Shown piece after piece: positions 24,746-35,820 of a stretch of 64,000 bases of DNA; the stretch's first letter is position 1; the number at the start of each line of letters is the position of its first letter. This DNA is from Apteryx mantelli. Taxonomy: Eukaryota > Chordata > Aves > Apterygiformes > Apterygidae. The notes below the pieces were generated by a model. That model saw only the letters and a list, made by a program, of their open reading frames with translations. It had not been told where the DNA came from and searched no databases. The stretch covers positions 143,530,007-143,594,006 of the forward strand of contig NC_089978.1 of NCBI RefSeq assembly GCF_036417845.1, written 5' to 3'. Position numbers and translations under genes: made by a program.

Positions 24746-26217
24746 GAGAGGGATGGAGTGTTATAGGTCCAAGTGACTGTCACCTAGGCAAGGAGGATGT
24801 AAGTTCCATTTCCTTTAAAAGTCTTTTAAACTTTGACACAATTTCATGTTTTAATAGCTATATGCCTCAGTTCTTATGCTTCTAGACTAAACTAAAAAAA
24901 AAAAAGACTAGTGAATTTGTCTACTTTTTTGTTTTCAGGTGTGTTACTTGATACATCTCAAAGTGACTTCATTTTCAGGAAAAAAAAAAAATTAGCACCC
25001 TTTTCAACATGAGAAGAGAAAGCCCCAGAATTTGCTAATCAAATTTTAAAGTATTCCTTGAGATTAAAGGTCATGGAAGGGATTTTCAGAAGTGTTCAGC
25101 ACTAGCATTATTCTACCTCATTTGAATTTCACCCTTGACTTCAAAGTTAGTGATGTTAGCCCAATACGAGAGCTTTGGAAAATCACACTGCATTGATTTA
25201 AATCTCAGAGCCAGTGATTATAGTTTGTGCTGACATAACAGGAGTAAATCAGGTGCGTGTTACACTCTCAGGACCTGCTTCAGTAGTTCAGCCCAGACAC
25301 ATCTCCTCCTTTGAGTAAGATGCCAGATGTTCTTTCTGCAAATCTATTTCTTGACATAGTAGAAGGCAAAGATGTTGAAGCCTTTCCAAAAAGAACATTT
25401 TCTTGACCAATTTTTCCCAAATGTCCAGGACTATGTGGAGCTTAGCTATCTTTTTGCATAGGTTGCTGTATAATCTGGACACAGTACTAAGGCTTGGATT
25501 TTCAGTTTAACACTTTGCATGGTCATTTACACGTGTGTAAAAGTCTATTTAGAGAGATTCAAAGTTTTGTTCTTTTGAAACAAAAAGAGTCAAGTGAGAA
25601 AAGAACTGTTTGTTTTAACTCTTCCCAGTGAGAATGAACACAAAAATCCCTACTAGGAATCCAGTTTCTCCAAAACCAGTTAATTTACTTTACCAGGCAC
25701 TGTAGAGTATGTGATATGTGAAAGGCAGCATACAACAGCTAAATTAGGTATTTAGAATAAAAAGGAACTGGGTAAAGAATAAACTAACTTTACCTCTTTG
25801 CCCTCAAATGAGGAGCTTGTGATTTTTTGGGGATGAGTGACAGAACTTAAGTCAATTCTTCATGGTTACTCCTGACAAGAGAAATACATTGTTTACCCCC
25901 TTACTTCAAGTTCTATATTACACTTATTGATGCAGCTCTTTCCATAAAAGCAGCATAGGGGCAGTGCTGCTGAGACTTCCAAATATGCCAAAAGTTTTGA
26001 TTTTAATACATTTTTCTTGCATCAGAGTGTCTGCATTTTTCAGAAGCCCTTTGACCTGTGCATGTGGCAGCACAGGGAGGGACTTTCCAAGGACTGAAAT
26101 AAACACTAAAGCCCAGCTGTTGATTTATAGAATCATGTAACCCATTCAACCATCTTTGTCCAATGAGTTAAAAATTAATGGCATTTTGCATTTAAAGGGC
26201 CAAATTTTTTTCTGCAG

Positions 26218-26274
26218 ATGTAATGAGATGATCTCCAGAGGTCCCTTCCAACCTCAGTGATTCTGTGATTCTGT
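26218..26274 (+). mobile_element. CR1 LINE, 5'-truncated 3' end (avian type)
   Basis: The block GATGATCTCCAGAGGTCCC, then TTCCAACCTC, then the tail GATTCTGTGATTCTGT matches the 3' end of avian CR1. CR1 copies are usually severely 5'-truncated and end in a few ATTCTGTG octamers instead of poly-A, as here. Only the last ~57 nt are recognisable. It is non-coding, and is the best single indicator that the genome is avian. Confidence 0.85.
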
Positions 26275-27821
26275 TAATTGGGCATTTTCCATTGAAGTCA
26301 GTAAGTGTTGTCTGAACATAGGAAAGAATTTTGTCCTATCTTGAGATTCAGAGACTGTTTGGTAGGTCTGATCCTGTGGTCCTGATAGAAGGTTAAAATG
26401 AGATAGCTGGAAAAAAACAGGGGAAATGCAGGAGAGAGATGGAAGGACAGGATGAAAGGCAGAACAGGAATGTGCTTACTCAGCATTGGTGGGAGAACAA
26501 GGGAGAGTATTATAACTGGATAAATGCTTTGAGCTGATAATGGAAAGGAAACCATTTAACTGTAAACAATGGACTTGAGATGACAACATGAGAGCTCCTT
26601 CTTCAAGGGAAAAGCCAGATTTTTAAAGGTGTAAAGGCACCTAACACTTTTTGAAATCAAACAAATTGGTGCTTTGCAGGATGAGTCAGATTTATAAAGG
26701 TGCTAGGGATCCAAATCAGAGGCATAAGTGCATTTACACAGCTGGCCTTCAGTGCCCTCAAATCTCACCAGAATGACAAGCCTTAAAAACAGGAAATACT
26801 CTATATTGACATCCACTGAAGTCCAGCTTTCTGTGTTGAGGAAATCTGTGTTCCACAACTGCAATGGAGCTGAAAACTCATAATAGAAAATCACATGGGC
26901 CAAATCCTGAATGCCCTGCTCTAGTGAAGGGGAAGAAATTTGCCCTTTTAATGATAGGACAAAGACTGAGTAAAAGCCCTGAGATGCTCGATTGTGGATA
27001 TCCACTTTTGTAGAATTAACTTCTAGAGACAAGTCAAAGTGAGTATTGTTGTCTTGTCAGGTCACACTGTACAATTGCTGTGCATCTGCTTTTAGATTAT
27101 GAAAATACCCTAGAATGTCCTGTCTTCTATTATATTGACATTGTAGCTTCTGCAGTTTTTCATGTGCTCTTTCTCTAGCTGAATGAGAAAGCCAGGAGAA
27201 TATGTATATGTCCACTGGCGTCTGCAAAGTGTTTGAGTCTGGAAGGATCTTAGGCTTTTCTGACTGATATTAAGAGTATTTCTGAGAAGTCAGGATATGT
27301 AAATCCTCCCTATGGATGTGGAAAAAACTAAAGCAAGAAAATAAGTACATTCAAAAAAATCTTGACACTTCATTTAAGACTAGAAGTATTTTAGACTTCT
27401 TTCAAGTTGCATTTTATATTTTAAATTATTACATGGAAAATGGGTCTGTTTTCCCTTGTCTTTTACCACCTATAGTTGAGGATGACCTGAAGGTTAAAAA
27501 TCCTCCTAAATGGAATGTGGTCATAGGAACTCACTTTTTTCTCCTTTTGCTGTTCAAGCAATCAGCGGAAAGTTTGTGTTTATGATGCTTTAACAAGATA
27601 AGCAATAGGGATGGGACTCTTAGGCAAGGAACAGGGTAATAGCTATTGTAATCAGGTAACTGGGAATCAGAGTTGGATGTGGCCAGCTAGAGAATGACAT
27701 ACAAAACAGAGAACAGCTGTATATGTGCACCCTGTGGAGAAGGAACCCTGTGAGGAAGAAGGAGTACTGGCAGTGGATGAAATTTAGGGGATCCTAATCT
27801 GATGCAACAGCTGTGTTATCA
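26275..27821. other. No gene recognised
   Basis: Intergenic sequence between the two CR1 copies. 26605-26710 contains two direct imperfect copies of CAGATTTTTAAAGGTG-like sequence, perhaps part of another old repeat. Confidence 0.5.
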
Positions 27822-28740
27822 GAGGAATAATAGTATACTGGTCCAGAAGGATCTTAAGAGGTCATCTTGTCTATTCCATTCCTCCAAGAGAGTATCAAAC
27901 AATACTCCTGTCTTTTCTTGAAGTTGTTTGTTTAACCCCTTCTTAGAGATCTCCCATAACAGCAATTCCAGTGTCTCCAAAGGGAATGTGTTCCAGCATT
28001 ACCTAGTTTCACCTTTAGATATGTTTCTCCTAATGTCTAGTCTGAATCTCCTTTGCTGCAATGTAAATCCATCCCTTCCTGTTCTCTGCCCTGGAAAAGA
28101 ACAGGTTATTCCCTTCTTCTTTTTATAGGCCTGAAGACTGTTATCATGAATGTCCTCAGTCGTCCTGTTAGCCTAAATAGCTCCAGTCCCTTAATTAACA
28201 TTGTCTGTGTAGATCAAACATGCTCCAGACCTCTGATCATTCTTATTAGGGTCCTCTGCTTTCTCTCCAACTCAGGCACACCTTTCTTAAAGTATGGTGC
28301 TCAAAACTGGATATAGCTGTCCAGCTGAGGCTTTGCCAATGCTCAGTAGAGCAGAAGGATCACTTCAGGTGTCCTAAAGACTACACTTCTTTTTATGCAC
28401 TCAACCATTTTTGCAACAGCATGACGTTTTTGACTCTCGTTCAGCTTGTGATCCACTATAAACACAAATTCCCTTCCTGCAGAACCACTATCTAAGCAGT
28501 TAGTTTCTATCCTTGTATTTGTGACATTGATTATATCTGCCTAAATGTAATCCCTCACACTTGTTCATATGGAAATGCATGTTATTTTTTCAGAGCATTT
28601 CTCCAGTTTGTCACAATCATTCTGAACTCTCATCCTATCCTTCAACATACTCATTGCCCTCCAAACTTCAGATTATCTCCAAATGTCATATTACCCATTT
28701 CATCACACTGTTCATAAATGAAAATACTACGGAGTCATAA
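27822..28740 (-). mobile_element. Ancient CR1 LINE, antisense, with decayed RT C-terminal region
   Basis: Read on the minus strand, this follows CR1 for about 900 nt. It contains an eroded reverse-transcriptase active-site region (28657-28688; FADDTKLGG has decayed to FGDNLKFG-like residues), then GTGGATCACAAGCTGAA, AACAGTCTTCA, and a 3' end resembling GATGACCTCTTAAGATCC near 27845. Stops and indels break every frame, so no functional protein remains. It is much older than the CR1 at 26218 and belongs to a different subfamily, with the GACCTCTTGAGGTCC-type end common in turtles and crocodilians. It lacks the 5' half of ORF2 and all of ORF1. Confidence 0.8.
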
Positions 28741-31379
28741 TCAGTGAAGGACAATGTGAGAAATCCGGTTAGATGCTGATTTGCCACTTTTCTTCCCTTC
28801 CAAATCTGGAGGGATAAATGTTATTTGGAGTCAAAAATTTTCTGGCAGGAGAAGGGGAAAGGAGTAGGTGGAAGGATTTGTCTGCACTGAAGGAGGATCA
28901 CTAGATGTCAGACCATCAATGGAGAAATGCTGAGGAATCTTAAATGCTTGCCTCATCTGCAGGCACCGGATGTTGCTATACCATTGTACTTCCAGAACCA
29001 TCTGAGGGAGTAGGATCAGACTGGATAAAGTATGCGAGTTGAGCAGAAGCAGGGGGGGAATTGAAAGGGTGCTGAAAAAAAAACAAAAGAAAACAACAGG
29101 ATGAGGCAGAAAGTTGCAGACAAGGAACAATAGCTGGAGCAATCCAGCTAAACAGGTGTTGCCAAAATTCAGCTGAGGTCTTTGCCATGGTTGGTATGGT
29201 AAATTCTTTCTTCCCACAATGAATCTCCAAAGGGACTGAATTGCCTTCTGATGTTGCTCTCATCTAACAATGTGTCATTAATAATCCTCTCAGCCTTGAA
29301 ATGCATGATGAAGAAGGGATGTAAGCAGAATAAATCCTGCTCCTGTGGCACAAATTTTACTGAGTAAATAAAGGAAATGGAAACATAATCCCTCTTGCAA
29401 CTGCATGGAATAGGTAACCTATGAACCTGGGAACAGTGAATAATTTGCAACTCTGGTGAAGGAATTGTTGGGTGACAGTGCTCCTGGTAATGAGACAGAG
29501 AGGATGCCAAGGACTGGGAAAAGAACCGAGAAGATCAGCTCTTCAGATAAATGTTGCAGCCTCCTATGTATTTTAGGACACTGACATTTCACCATTCTCC
29601 ATATCCCTTCCTTCCTGTATTGAGCATGTCTGTTAGGAAACTCATCAGTTTCCTGATTCATTTTGCCTCTCCTGAAGGATTTTTCACCAAAGACAAGAAC
29701 TGGCTACATCTCCCGGTCTTGACTGAGACAATCATTGTCTCTAAGCCCCAGTAAATTTGATTCTGTGAAGAGGAAAAAGCTTACTTCCATAAAGTAATTC
29801 CTGTTCGCTAAAGCACCTTCTCAGTTAAGATGGAGAGATGATCTTAAAAAAGGGAAGCAACAGACTGTAAGCTGGAGATAGCTAGGAAATACAGGACACT
29901 ATACTTCTTGCATAGATCAGCTAATCTTTAGCTTCTCAATGCAGCTTGAAACTCTGTTCTTTTTTCTTCTTACCTGGCTCCTAAGTGTTATCACCATTGG
30001 TTTCTCCCATGTGCATTAAGTGTCCTTTGCTCTTGTAGGAAAGCTAATCCTGGCTTGTACAAAAATGAACCGCCATAGTACCCATAGTTTCCATTCACCT
30101 CAAGCAGTTTCCCAGGGCAGCCTCTGTTGAGTGGCTGCTCCCCTTTGTTAGGCTGCCCATGACCTTATTATCTTCAGACACTTCTCCTTGCCAATTTGGA
30201 AAGAGGAATTCAAAGTGCAGGGAACTTGCAGTGAAGCCATTGGTTGTCTTTACAAATCACTGTCCAATACTTTAATCCTCCACAGGTTTCTAACACTCCT
30301 TGAAGGAAAGACAGGGAGCATATTACACAAAGATAGGGGGAATTGTGTTTTCTAAGGCAATTATAATAGAAATAAGGCATTATCAGGAGGCAGCTACATG
30401 CCTTGTTCTCCTCTGTAGCTTTGCAAGTCTTCTCCTGAAATCAGTAATAGTATCTGGTAAGGGAGGAACATTATGAGTTCGTGTAGGGGTTTAAAGTGTG
30501 GGATTTGACTGCTAGATGTTGGATTCCTGGCTATAGGTAATTAGATACATTGGAACAAGGACTTTCAGGAGGTTTGTGTTCTTGATGCAATGATTGGTCA
30601 TGAGTCTCCGTATGCAGCAAAATATCATTACAAAAAGGGTCGTTTATTGGTCTTTTATTGATGCTGTGCTGTGCACTTTTAGGCAATCCTAAAGGATAGG
30701 TCAATATGTCAAAAACATTTTTGCAATAACTTTTTGTAGAAAAAGGGTCTGATTTTGAAACACTTGTGCACATAAATAACTTTATTACCAGGGGCTATCA
30801 AATTGATTCACAGGTATAAAGCTTTACATGTGCAGAAATGTTTGTAAAGTTGGCCTCTTGGTCCTTATTCATCTGAGCAATTTTATACATTTATATTTCA
30901 CTGTAGAACACACTCCTTTACTCTGGGATTGCAGAGTATTTTTGTGTGTAAAATTCCTCATCTAGTGTGAGGAGAGAGGAAGGACTTCCAGAGGACTTCT
31001 GATGTTCCAGAAGAAGCTATGAGCAAGGATAATCTTTCCAGGGGTCAATGAAAAATGTGTTTAACCACATGACATGTTACACTTCATATAACAGGACTTT
31101 TTTTGGTTAGCACTGACCATAAATTTCCATGCTTAAACAGACCCCTTTGCAACACTGCCAGCTGTTCTGCTTTGTCTCCCATTCCTTCTGCAGTCTCCAG
31201 TTAAACTGCAAGCATCCCTTATGCAGATGCATGGGTGGAAGGGAAGCTCTCTGAGCTCTTTTGCCCCTCCAGCAAGCTGGATGACTTTTGCCACAATAAT
31301 CTCCTAGTAAATTGCATAAAGCTGTTAATGTTTTTATAGGTGACTGCATAACATTATTGCATAAATGCATTTGACAGAT
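28741..31379. other. No gene recognised
   Basis: Intergenic unique sequence. Minus-strand frames at 28831-29510 lie beside the old CR1 but show no transposon motif. Confidence 0.5.
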
Positions 31380-33010
31380 TAATGTATTTTACACCACTTC
31401 CTGAGAAAAACAGTATAAGCAGTATCAATAAATGAAAAGCAATGTACTTCATTATGTTTTCTAATTTATATCAACATTTCCTGCATATTGAAATCTGTGA
31501 CCGATCATAGCTTTGTAGACATATAATCCAATTCTTGAATGGCAGAGAGATTGAAACAAATTTCAAAACTTTTCCTGTTGGCATCTTACTGATGCAGGAA
31601 GGCCAACACAATAACCCTAACCCCTTGCAGGTGATTTCATAAAGTTGTACACTTTATGAAATTGCAAGTTAGGCTAACAGTAATTGCTATTTTTATTTTG
31701 ATGAACAAGTAACCATTTTATGGTTCTAAGAATAAGACTTTGCTCTTGTTATTGCACTACCAATGAAATATGCATTAAAACAAATCAGCCAGCAGAATGT
31801 CAATGAATTAACAACCAATACATAAATAAATCATACTGCACTAGTTTAATCAGGGCCTGATTCTAATCTCAGAGAAGGTTTGCAGTGATATAACCAGAGA
31901 TTACAAAGGTAACTTTTCCAATTTACTTCAGGCTTCTCTTTTTTGAAACGTATTTCAAATGGTTACTTGGCTTGTTTAGAGTAATTGTAAACCTATGAGT
32001 AGACTGATTTGACTGCTTAGAAGCCTACTCTACTCATGTACCTCACTACAGATGTCAGGTCTTATCAGATATTTATATACCTTTCAAAGCCTTACTTTTG
32101 TTGGGTCATGGCACAAGCAAATACTTTTGTACATAACACATCAGAAGTTACACTGATTTCATATTGAAACATTTTCATTTGCATAAGTATCTGCAGGATT
32201 GACCTATTTGTCCTTACTTGTATAAGTAGAGTTTGTTAAAATCCCCTATACAGCTAAGACACTTTATTGATTTAGAATTAAACACCTCCTGCAAATATTT
32301 TTAATCCACAGTCCAAGTATGCTGACACTAGAAAGTGAACCCACTTAGAAATTATCTTTAGAGAAAGAATGAAACTAGCTTCTTTGTTTTACCTGTTTAA
32401 GCTATGTGCATACACTAAATAAATGTTGAAATTGTAGTCAGCTACAATAAAAAAGTGCTACTATCATGAGTAAGAGTTTTCTAAAATATTCTGAGGCTAG
32501 TGTTTAATTGTAAGGTTAAACAAAAATTTTCAATTCCATGTTTAAGATCTTTATTCTTAATTTTGCCAACCTGAGAACATTTCATCATGAATGTATGATT
32601 TTAATATAATAATTTATGTCATGTTTGGGCATTATTTATAATTGAGAAGTTTAATGAAAGCTGGATATAATGTTTTGGACTTCCTGCATGTTATAACTCA
32701 AAAACAGCTTTAATTACAGTATATTTGATGTAAGTTGGTTTTGGTGTGTATTGGTGTCTTTAATTAGTTTTGAGATGAATTTAATTAGCTATTAAAATCA
32801 GCATCCAAGCACATCTGGAGCACAGAGGTGTTTTAAATACTGACTAATCATTTAGGGTTAGTTTCAACCTAATGTTCTCATGCAGTTTAAATAAAATGTC
32901 TGTGTGCAATCACTGCAGGAATGGGAATATATATGCCTTAAGGTTCTCATCCTCATCACTCTATCATCTAACTGCTTGTTTAAGATGTGCCCTTAATTTC
33001 CAATGTCATC
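31380..33010. other. AT-rich, homeodomain-core-rich segment (possible conserved non-coding block)
   Basis: There is no long open frame and no recognised repeat except the relic at 31848. The segment holds many TAATTA/TTAATTAG-type cores, notably TTTAATTAGTTTTGAG and TTTAATTAGCTATTAAAATC near 32758-32800, and little simple sequence. This texture is common in vertebrate developmental enhancers. Confidence 0.25.
31848..31925. repeat. Possible foldback element relic (GGGCCTGATTCTG type)
   Basis: CAGGGCCTGATTCTAATCTC begins like the amniote element GGGCCTGATTCTGATCTCAG. Similar starts appear at 48279 (GGGCCAGATTGGC) and 49126 (GGGCCGGATTCTG). Only the ends are recognisable. Confidence 0.35.
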
Positions 33011-34199
33011 AATAAAATTATTCTGAACATTATCTTTGGCTTCCAATGCCATTCTGGCCATGCATCAACAAGACAGTAAATCTAACTGTAGGGCTCCTAT
33101 TACAGCATCAAAAATACTGCAGCTACATGGCAAAACACTGACTTGGTACAAATTTGTGCTGCTGGTTTAAATGTATTTAAAAATTGACAACAGGCTTCAT
33201 GCTCGATCAGGTATTGTCTGTCCATATGACCTGAAGCTGGGTCACATATTATTTTGGAACAAAAGTGACATAATGGTGATGTGTTTCTGTCCACACCTGA
33301 TCTAGATCACATTTGTGTGGCTGGGTGACTTGGTGGTACCTGTATTTGTTACTGACAATCAAGGAATTATGGCTTGATTTGGCTTAAGTGGAGTGTCCAC
33401 TCGTATCAACTCTTCCATGTTGGTTTAAAGCCTTGCTGCTTTAATTCAGTAACTAACCAGAGACCACAGTTCCATATTACTATTCCTCAGCAGCAGATTC
33501 CTGTACATGGGACTAGTGCCCAGCCGTCTCAGACTTCCCAGCCCTTTGCTCTTCAGCTGTTGAACACTTCAACAGTTTGTGTTCCCATATTCCCAATTAG
33601 ACCTGTGAAATGATGGAGATCTGGAAACATCTTCCCCACCCAAACTTTAGCTCCCTTAAAAAAACCTTTGCTTTTGCTTTCTTTTGTGGCTAAGCCAGCA
33701 CCTGCTGCATGTTGCTTGCAGTGCCCAGGTTTCTGTCTGGGGTCTCAATGCCAGGAAGAGATGCCCAGGCCGTTCCCGCCATGTGTTGCCCTGCTTTCCA
33801 TTGCTGTGACTCTTCTAAATGGGAGCTAGCCAGAAAATGGGAAGCTGGGTGGGTGCTGGCAGCCCTGCAGGAGCCCAACCCTCGGGCTCAGGAAGTGGAC
33901 CATGGACTTCAGAGCTGTGACTCTTCTCGTGATGCCCAGGGTGGACTTGGGCCTCGAGCAGGTGCTGTCCCTTACAGTGAGGGGCACAAGTGGCCCCTTC
34001 TCAGCTTGCTGAAATCATCACTGGTCAAAAATTACTGCCTGGCAGCTCCTTATGCTCCCCGGGGCAGAGGAAGTAAAGAAGAAGAGCAGGGAAGGGATGA
34101 CGAGGCTTAAAGGAGGAAAGTGAGCGAGAGCAGGAAGGGAAGGGGCACGAGTGAGGAAGAAGATGGGGGAGGAGGGGGAGGGAAGAAACTGTGAGAAAC
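33011..34199. other. PHF21B upstream flank
   Basis: Composition rises from AT-rich to GC-rich as the CpG island is approached. Purine-rich GGAAGG/GAGGAG sequence lies at 34070-34195. A 133-codon frame at 33709-34110 is not supported by any motif. Confidence 0.5.
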
Positions 34200-34442
34200 T
34201 TTCCCCCCACCCCCGCCAGGCCCCAGGAAGCTCCGCGCTGCGCCCAGCTCGGCCGCGCCGAGGGGCCCAAGCGGAGAAGAGGGGTGGCACCGCGACCGTT
34301 AGGGACGTTGGCCCCTCCCCCGCCCCGCCCCGCCCCTCGCACGCCCCGCTCCTCCCCCCTCTCGCCCGCCCACGCGTGCCCCGGCACTTTGTTGTTCTCT
34401 CGCCCACCGCGGCGGCGGCGGCGGCGGCGGCGTTGAGGGCGG

Positions 34443-34454
34443 TGCGCATGCGCG
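34443..34454. promoter_or_regulatory. NRF1 binding site
   Basis: The sequence TGCGCATGCGCG matches the NRF1 palindrome TGCGCATGCGCA at 11 of 12 positions. It sits inside the PHF21B CpG island, where such sites are typical of TATA-less promoters. Confidence 0.7.
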
Positions 34455-34641
34455 AGCCGAAAGCCTTCACTGCCCCCCCCCGCGGGTCCCCCTTCCTCCC
34501 CCCCCCCCGCTCCATCCGGGCACCGCTGCATTAGCATTGACGAGCCGCGGCACAACTTTTTCCCGAGGCAAAGTGAAATCCCGGCGCGCGCGCTCCGAGG
34601 AGAAATATAGTCCCTGCCGGTTTCGGTCCTGGCCGTGCCCC

Positions 34642-34646
34642 ATTGG
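34642..34646 (-). promoter_or_regulatory. Inverted CCAAT box (NF-Y type)
   Basis: ATTGG lies within CCCCATTGGCGGGG, immediately followed by GC-box sequence. A CCAAT box next to GC boxes is a common arrangement 50-100 nt upstream of a start site, which would place initiation near 34700-34790. That placement is inferred. Confidence 0.5.
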
Positions 34647-34735
34647 CGGGGGCCGGCGGGGGGCGGGGGGAGGCGGGGGGCGCGGCGGCGGGGGCGGGGC
34701 GGGGGGCGGCGGGGGCCGCGCGCGGGGGGGGGCGC
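34646..34735 (+). promoter_or_regulatory. GC-box / G-quadruplex-prone tract
   Basis: About 90 nt of almost pure G and C contain many runs of three or more G separated by one to four bases, including overlapping GGGGCGGGGC Sp1/KLF sites. Several potential G-quadruplexes can be drawn on the + strand. Confidence 0.6.
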
Positions 34736-34790
34736 GCGGGCGATGGCGCGCGGGGAGGGGCCCCCCCGGTAGTTTGGCGGAAAGTGAGTG

Positions 34791-34844
34791 ATGAGTCCGT
34801 GTCCCCAGCAAAGAGGCAAAGAACTTGCTTTGCAACCTGAGTAG
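34791..34844 (+). CDS. Candidate upstream ORF in the PHF21B leader (17 codons)
   Basis: The small frame encodes MSPCPQQRGKELALQPE and then stops, about 350 nt before the PHF21B ATG. A second, shorter one starts at 34743 and stops at 34772. Either would act as an upstream ORF only if transcription starts before it, which is not known. A GTGAGT just before the ATG (34785) could instead be a splice donor of a non-coding first exon. Confidence 0.25.
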   Translation: MSPCPQQRGKELALQPE

Positions 34845-34868
34845 TTGTTTCTTTCGATTGTTGTTGTC

Positions 34869-35143
34869 GCTTTTTTTTTCATTATTATTATTATTATTGC
34901 TTTTTTTTTCTTTTTCCTTTTTTTTTATTTCCTTCCTGGCCTTTCTTTCTTTCCTTCCTTTTTTTTTTTTTTTCCCGTGGAGGGAGGGGTGGCTGCCTGG
35001 CTGGTCGGTTGCAAAAGAGAGAAAAAAAGCCAAAAAAAAGGAAAAAAAAAAGAAAAGGAGGCAAAAAAAAAAAGCAAGCCAAACAAAACAAAACAAAACA
35101 AAAAAGCCAAACCAACCAACCAACCAAACAAACAAAAAAAACT
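34869..35143 (+). repeat. Paired T-rich and A-rich tracts before the start codon
   Basis: 34869-34973 is almost pure pyrimidine, with several runs of 9-15 T and an (ATT)5-6 stretch. After a GC-rich gap of about 40 nt, 35017-35143 is almost pure A with some C and G, including (CAAAA)n and (CCAA)n stretches. The two tracts are roughly complementary, so DNA or leader RNA could fold into a long A:T or A:U hairpin. The A-tract ends about 50 nt before the PHF21B ATG. Confidence 0.7.
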
Positions 35144-35191
35144 TCATTCGGATCTGAAAGTGGCAGAAAAAGTGCCTGGCAAGTTGCAGGG

Positions 35192-35245
35192 ATGGAGCTA
35201 CACAGCTTGCAAGAGGCGTTAAAAGTGGAAATCCAATGTCATCAG
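35192..35245 (+). CDS. PHF21B: PHF21B coding exon 1 (start codon, first 18 residues)
   Basis: This exon starts the N-terminus of a BHC80-family PHD-finger protein. It reads MELHSLQEALKVEIQCHQ and ends at a GTAAA donor in phase 0. The family start, as I recall it, is MEL-x-x-x-EAL-x-VE-x-x-x-HQ in both PHF21A and PHF21B. The ATG has a strong context (G at -3, G at +4). No in-frame ATG occurs upstream within the adjacent A-rich leader, so this is the natural start. PHF21A is a subunit of the nuclear LSD1-CoREST (BHC) corepressor and reads unmethylated H3K4; PHF21B is its paralogue and is thought to act in neural chromatin regulation. The assignment to B rather than A rests mainly on exon 3. The exon lies just downstream of a large CpG island, as expected for a first coding exon. 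Confidence 0.85.
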
Positions 35246-35506
35246 GTAAAAAAAAAATAATAAAATGATCATAAAATAAAAAAAAATGTTCTCTCTATCC
35301 CCGGCGCTTTTTAGAGGGAGAGGGAAATCGGAAGGGAGCCAGTGTTGCATGCTTACCAAGTAGCGATTGCTTCTTGTCGCAGGGGCTATCGATCCGGGGA
35401 GCGGGGGGAGCGGGGCCGGGGCCGGGGCTCCCCGCGGGCCCCCCCCGGCCCCTCGCGGCAATGGCGAGCACTTCGCCAAAGTAGTTTTGCGGATTGTTTG
35501 GCCGAG

Positions 35507-35532
35507 TTTTTTTTTTTTTTTTTTTTTTTTTT
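35507..35532 (+). repeat. Poly-T run (26 nt)
   Basis: An uninterrupted run of 26 T lies in PHF21B intron 1. No target-site duplication or retroelement body was recognised beside it. Confidence 0.85.
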
Positions 35533-35608
35533 GTCTGTGTGTGTGTGTTGTGGAGATCCGGAGAGTTAACATTGCGGTCGGTGCTTGTGTGAGTGTGTGC
35601 GAGTGTGC

Positions 35609-35610
<2 letters not shown>

Positions 35611-35640
<30 letters not shown>
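35611..35640 (+). repeat. (GT)15 microsatellite
   Basis: A perfect GT dinucleotide repeat follows an imperfect GTGTGAGTGTGCGAG region in PHF21B intron 1. It is likely to be length-polymorphic. Confidence 0.85.
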
Positions 35641-35641
<1 letters not shown>

Positions 35642-35820
35642 GGAGAGATTAGGACGAGACTTGAATATTTATGAGCTTTGCTTGAAACTGACTCGCAGTG
35701 TTTACTTGCCTCTTTGTTCCTTACCCCCCTCCCTCCCCCGTCCACACACATCCATACATTTAAAAAAAATCCATTAAACTTGAAACAGTTTCTAATTCCT
35801 CCTTTTTTTTTTTAATATAG

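Larger units (their letters stand above)
19736..26217. other. No gene recognised
   Basis: Intergenic sequence apart from the listed L2-like tail, tandem duplication and foldback relic. Frames are short and unsupported. Confidence 0.55.
34200..34790 (+). promoter_or_regulatory. PHF21B: PHF21B CpG-island promoter
   Basis: This segment is very GC-rich and CpG-dense, in strong contrast to the AT-rich flanks. It ends about 400 nt before the PHF21B start codon. It contains a (CGG)7 run at about 34410-34432, a canonical NRF1 palindrome, an inverted CCAAT box and clustered GC boxes. There is no convincing TATA box, so a dispersed, TATA-less start is likely. The exact transcription start cannot be read from the sequence. 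Long open frames on both strands here are an effect of GC content and are not genes. CpG-dense sequence continues weakly to about 35480. Confidence 0.75.
35246..35820 (+). other. PHF21B: PHF21B intron 1
   Basis: This short GT-AG intron of 575 nt carries GC-rich sequence at about 35380-35470, which continues the promoter CpG island. It also holds a run of 26 T at 35507-35532 and a (GT)15 microsatellite at 35611-35640. The acceptor tract before 35821 is strong. Confidence 0.8.

Noticed and set aside
26124..26150. TATAGAATCATGTAACCC as an antisense CR1 tail next to the + strand copy
   Set aside because: Only about a dozen bases match and the rest does not follow CR1.
34025..34882. 285-codon minus-strand open frame across the PHF21B promoter, and overlapping 165- and 226-codon frames
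   Set aside because: They are low-complexity Ala/Gly/Pro/Arg and Lys/Phe runs produced by CpG-island and poly-A/T composition, with no domain or splice structure.
35009..35191. Lys-rich in-frame extension upstream of the PHF21B ATG
   Set aside because: It has no ATG (only a TTG), encodes the A-rich leader tract, and the family normally starts at the MEL of 35192.
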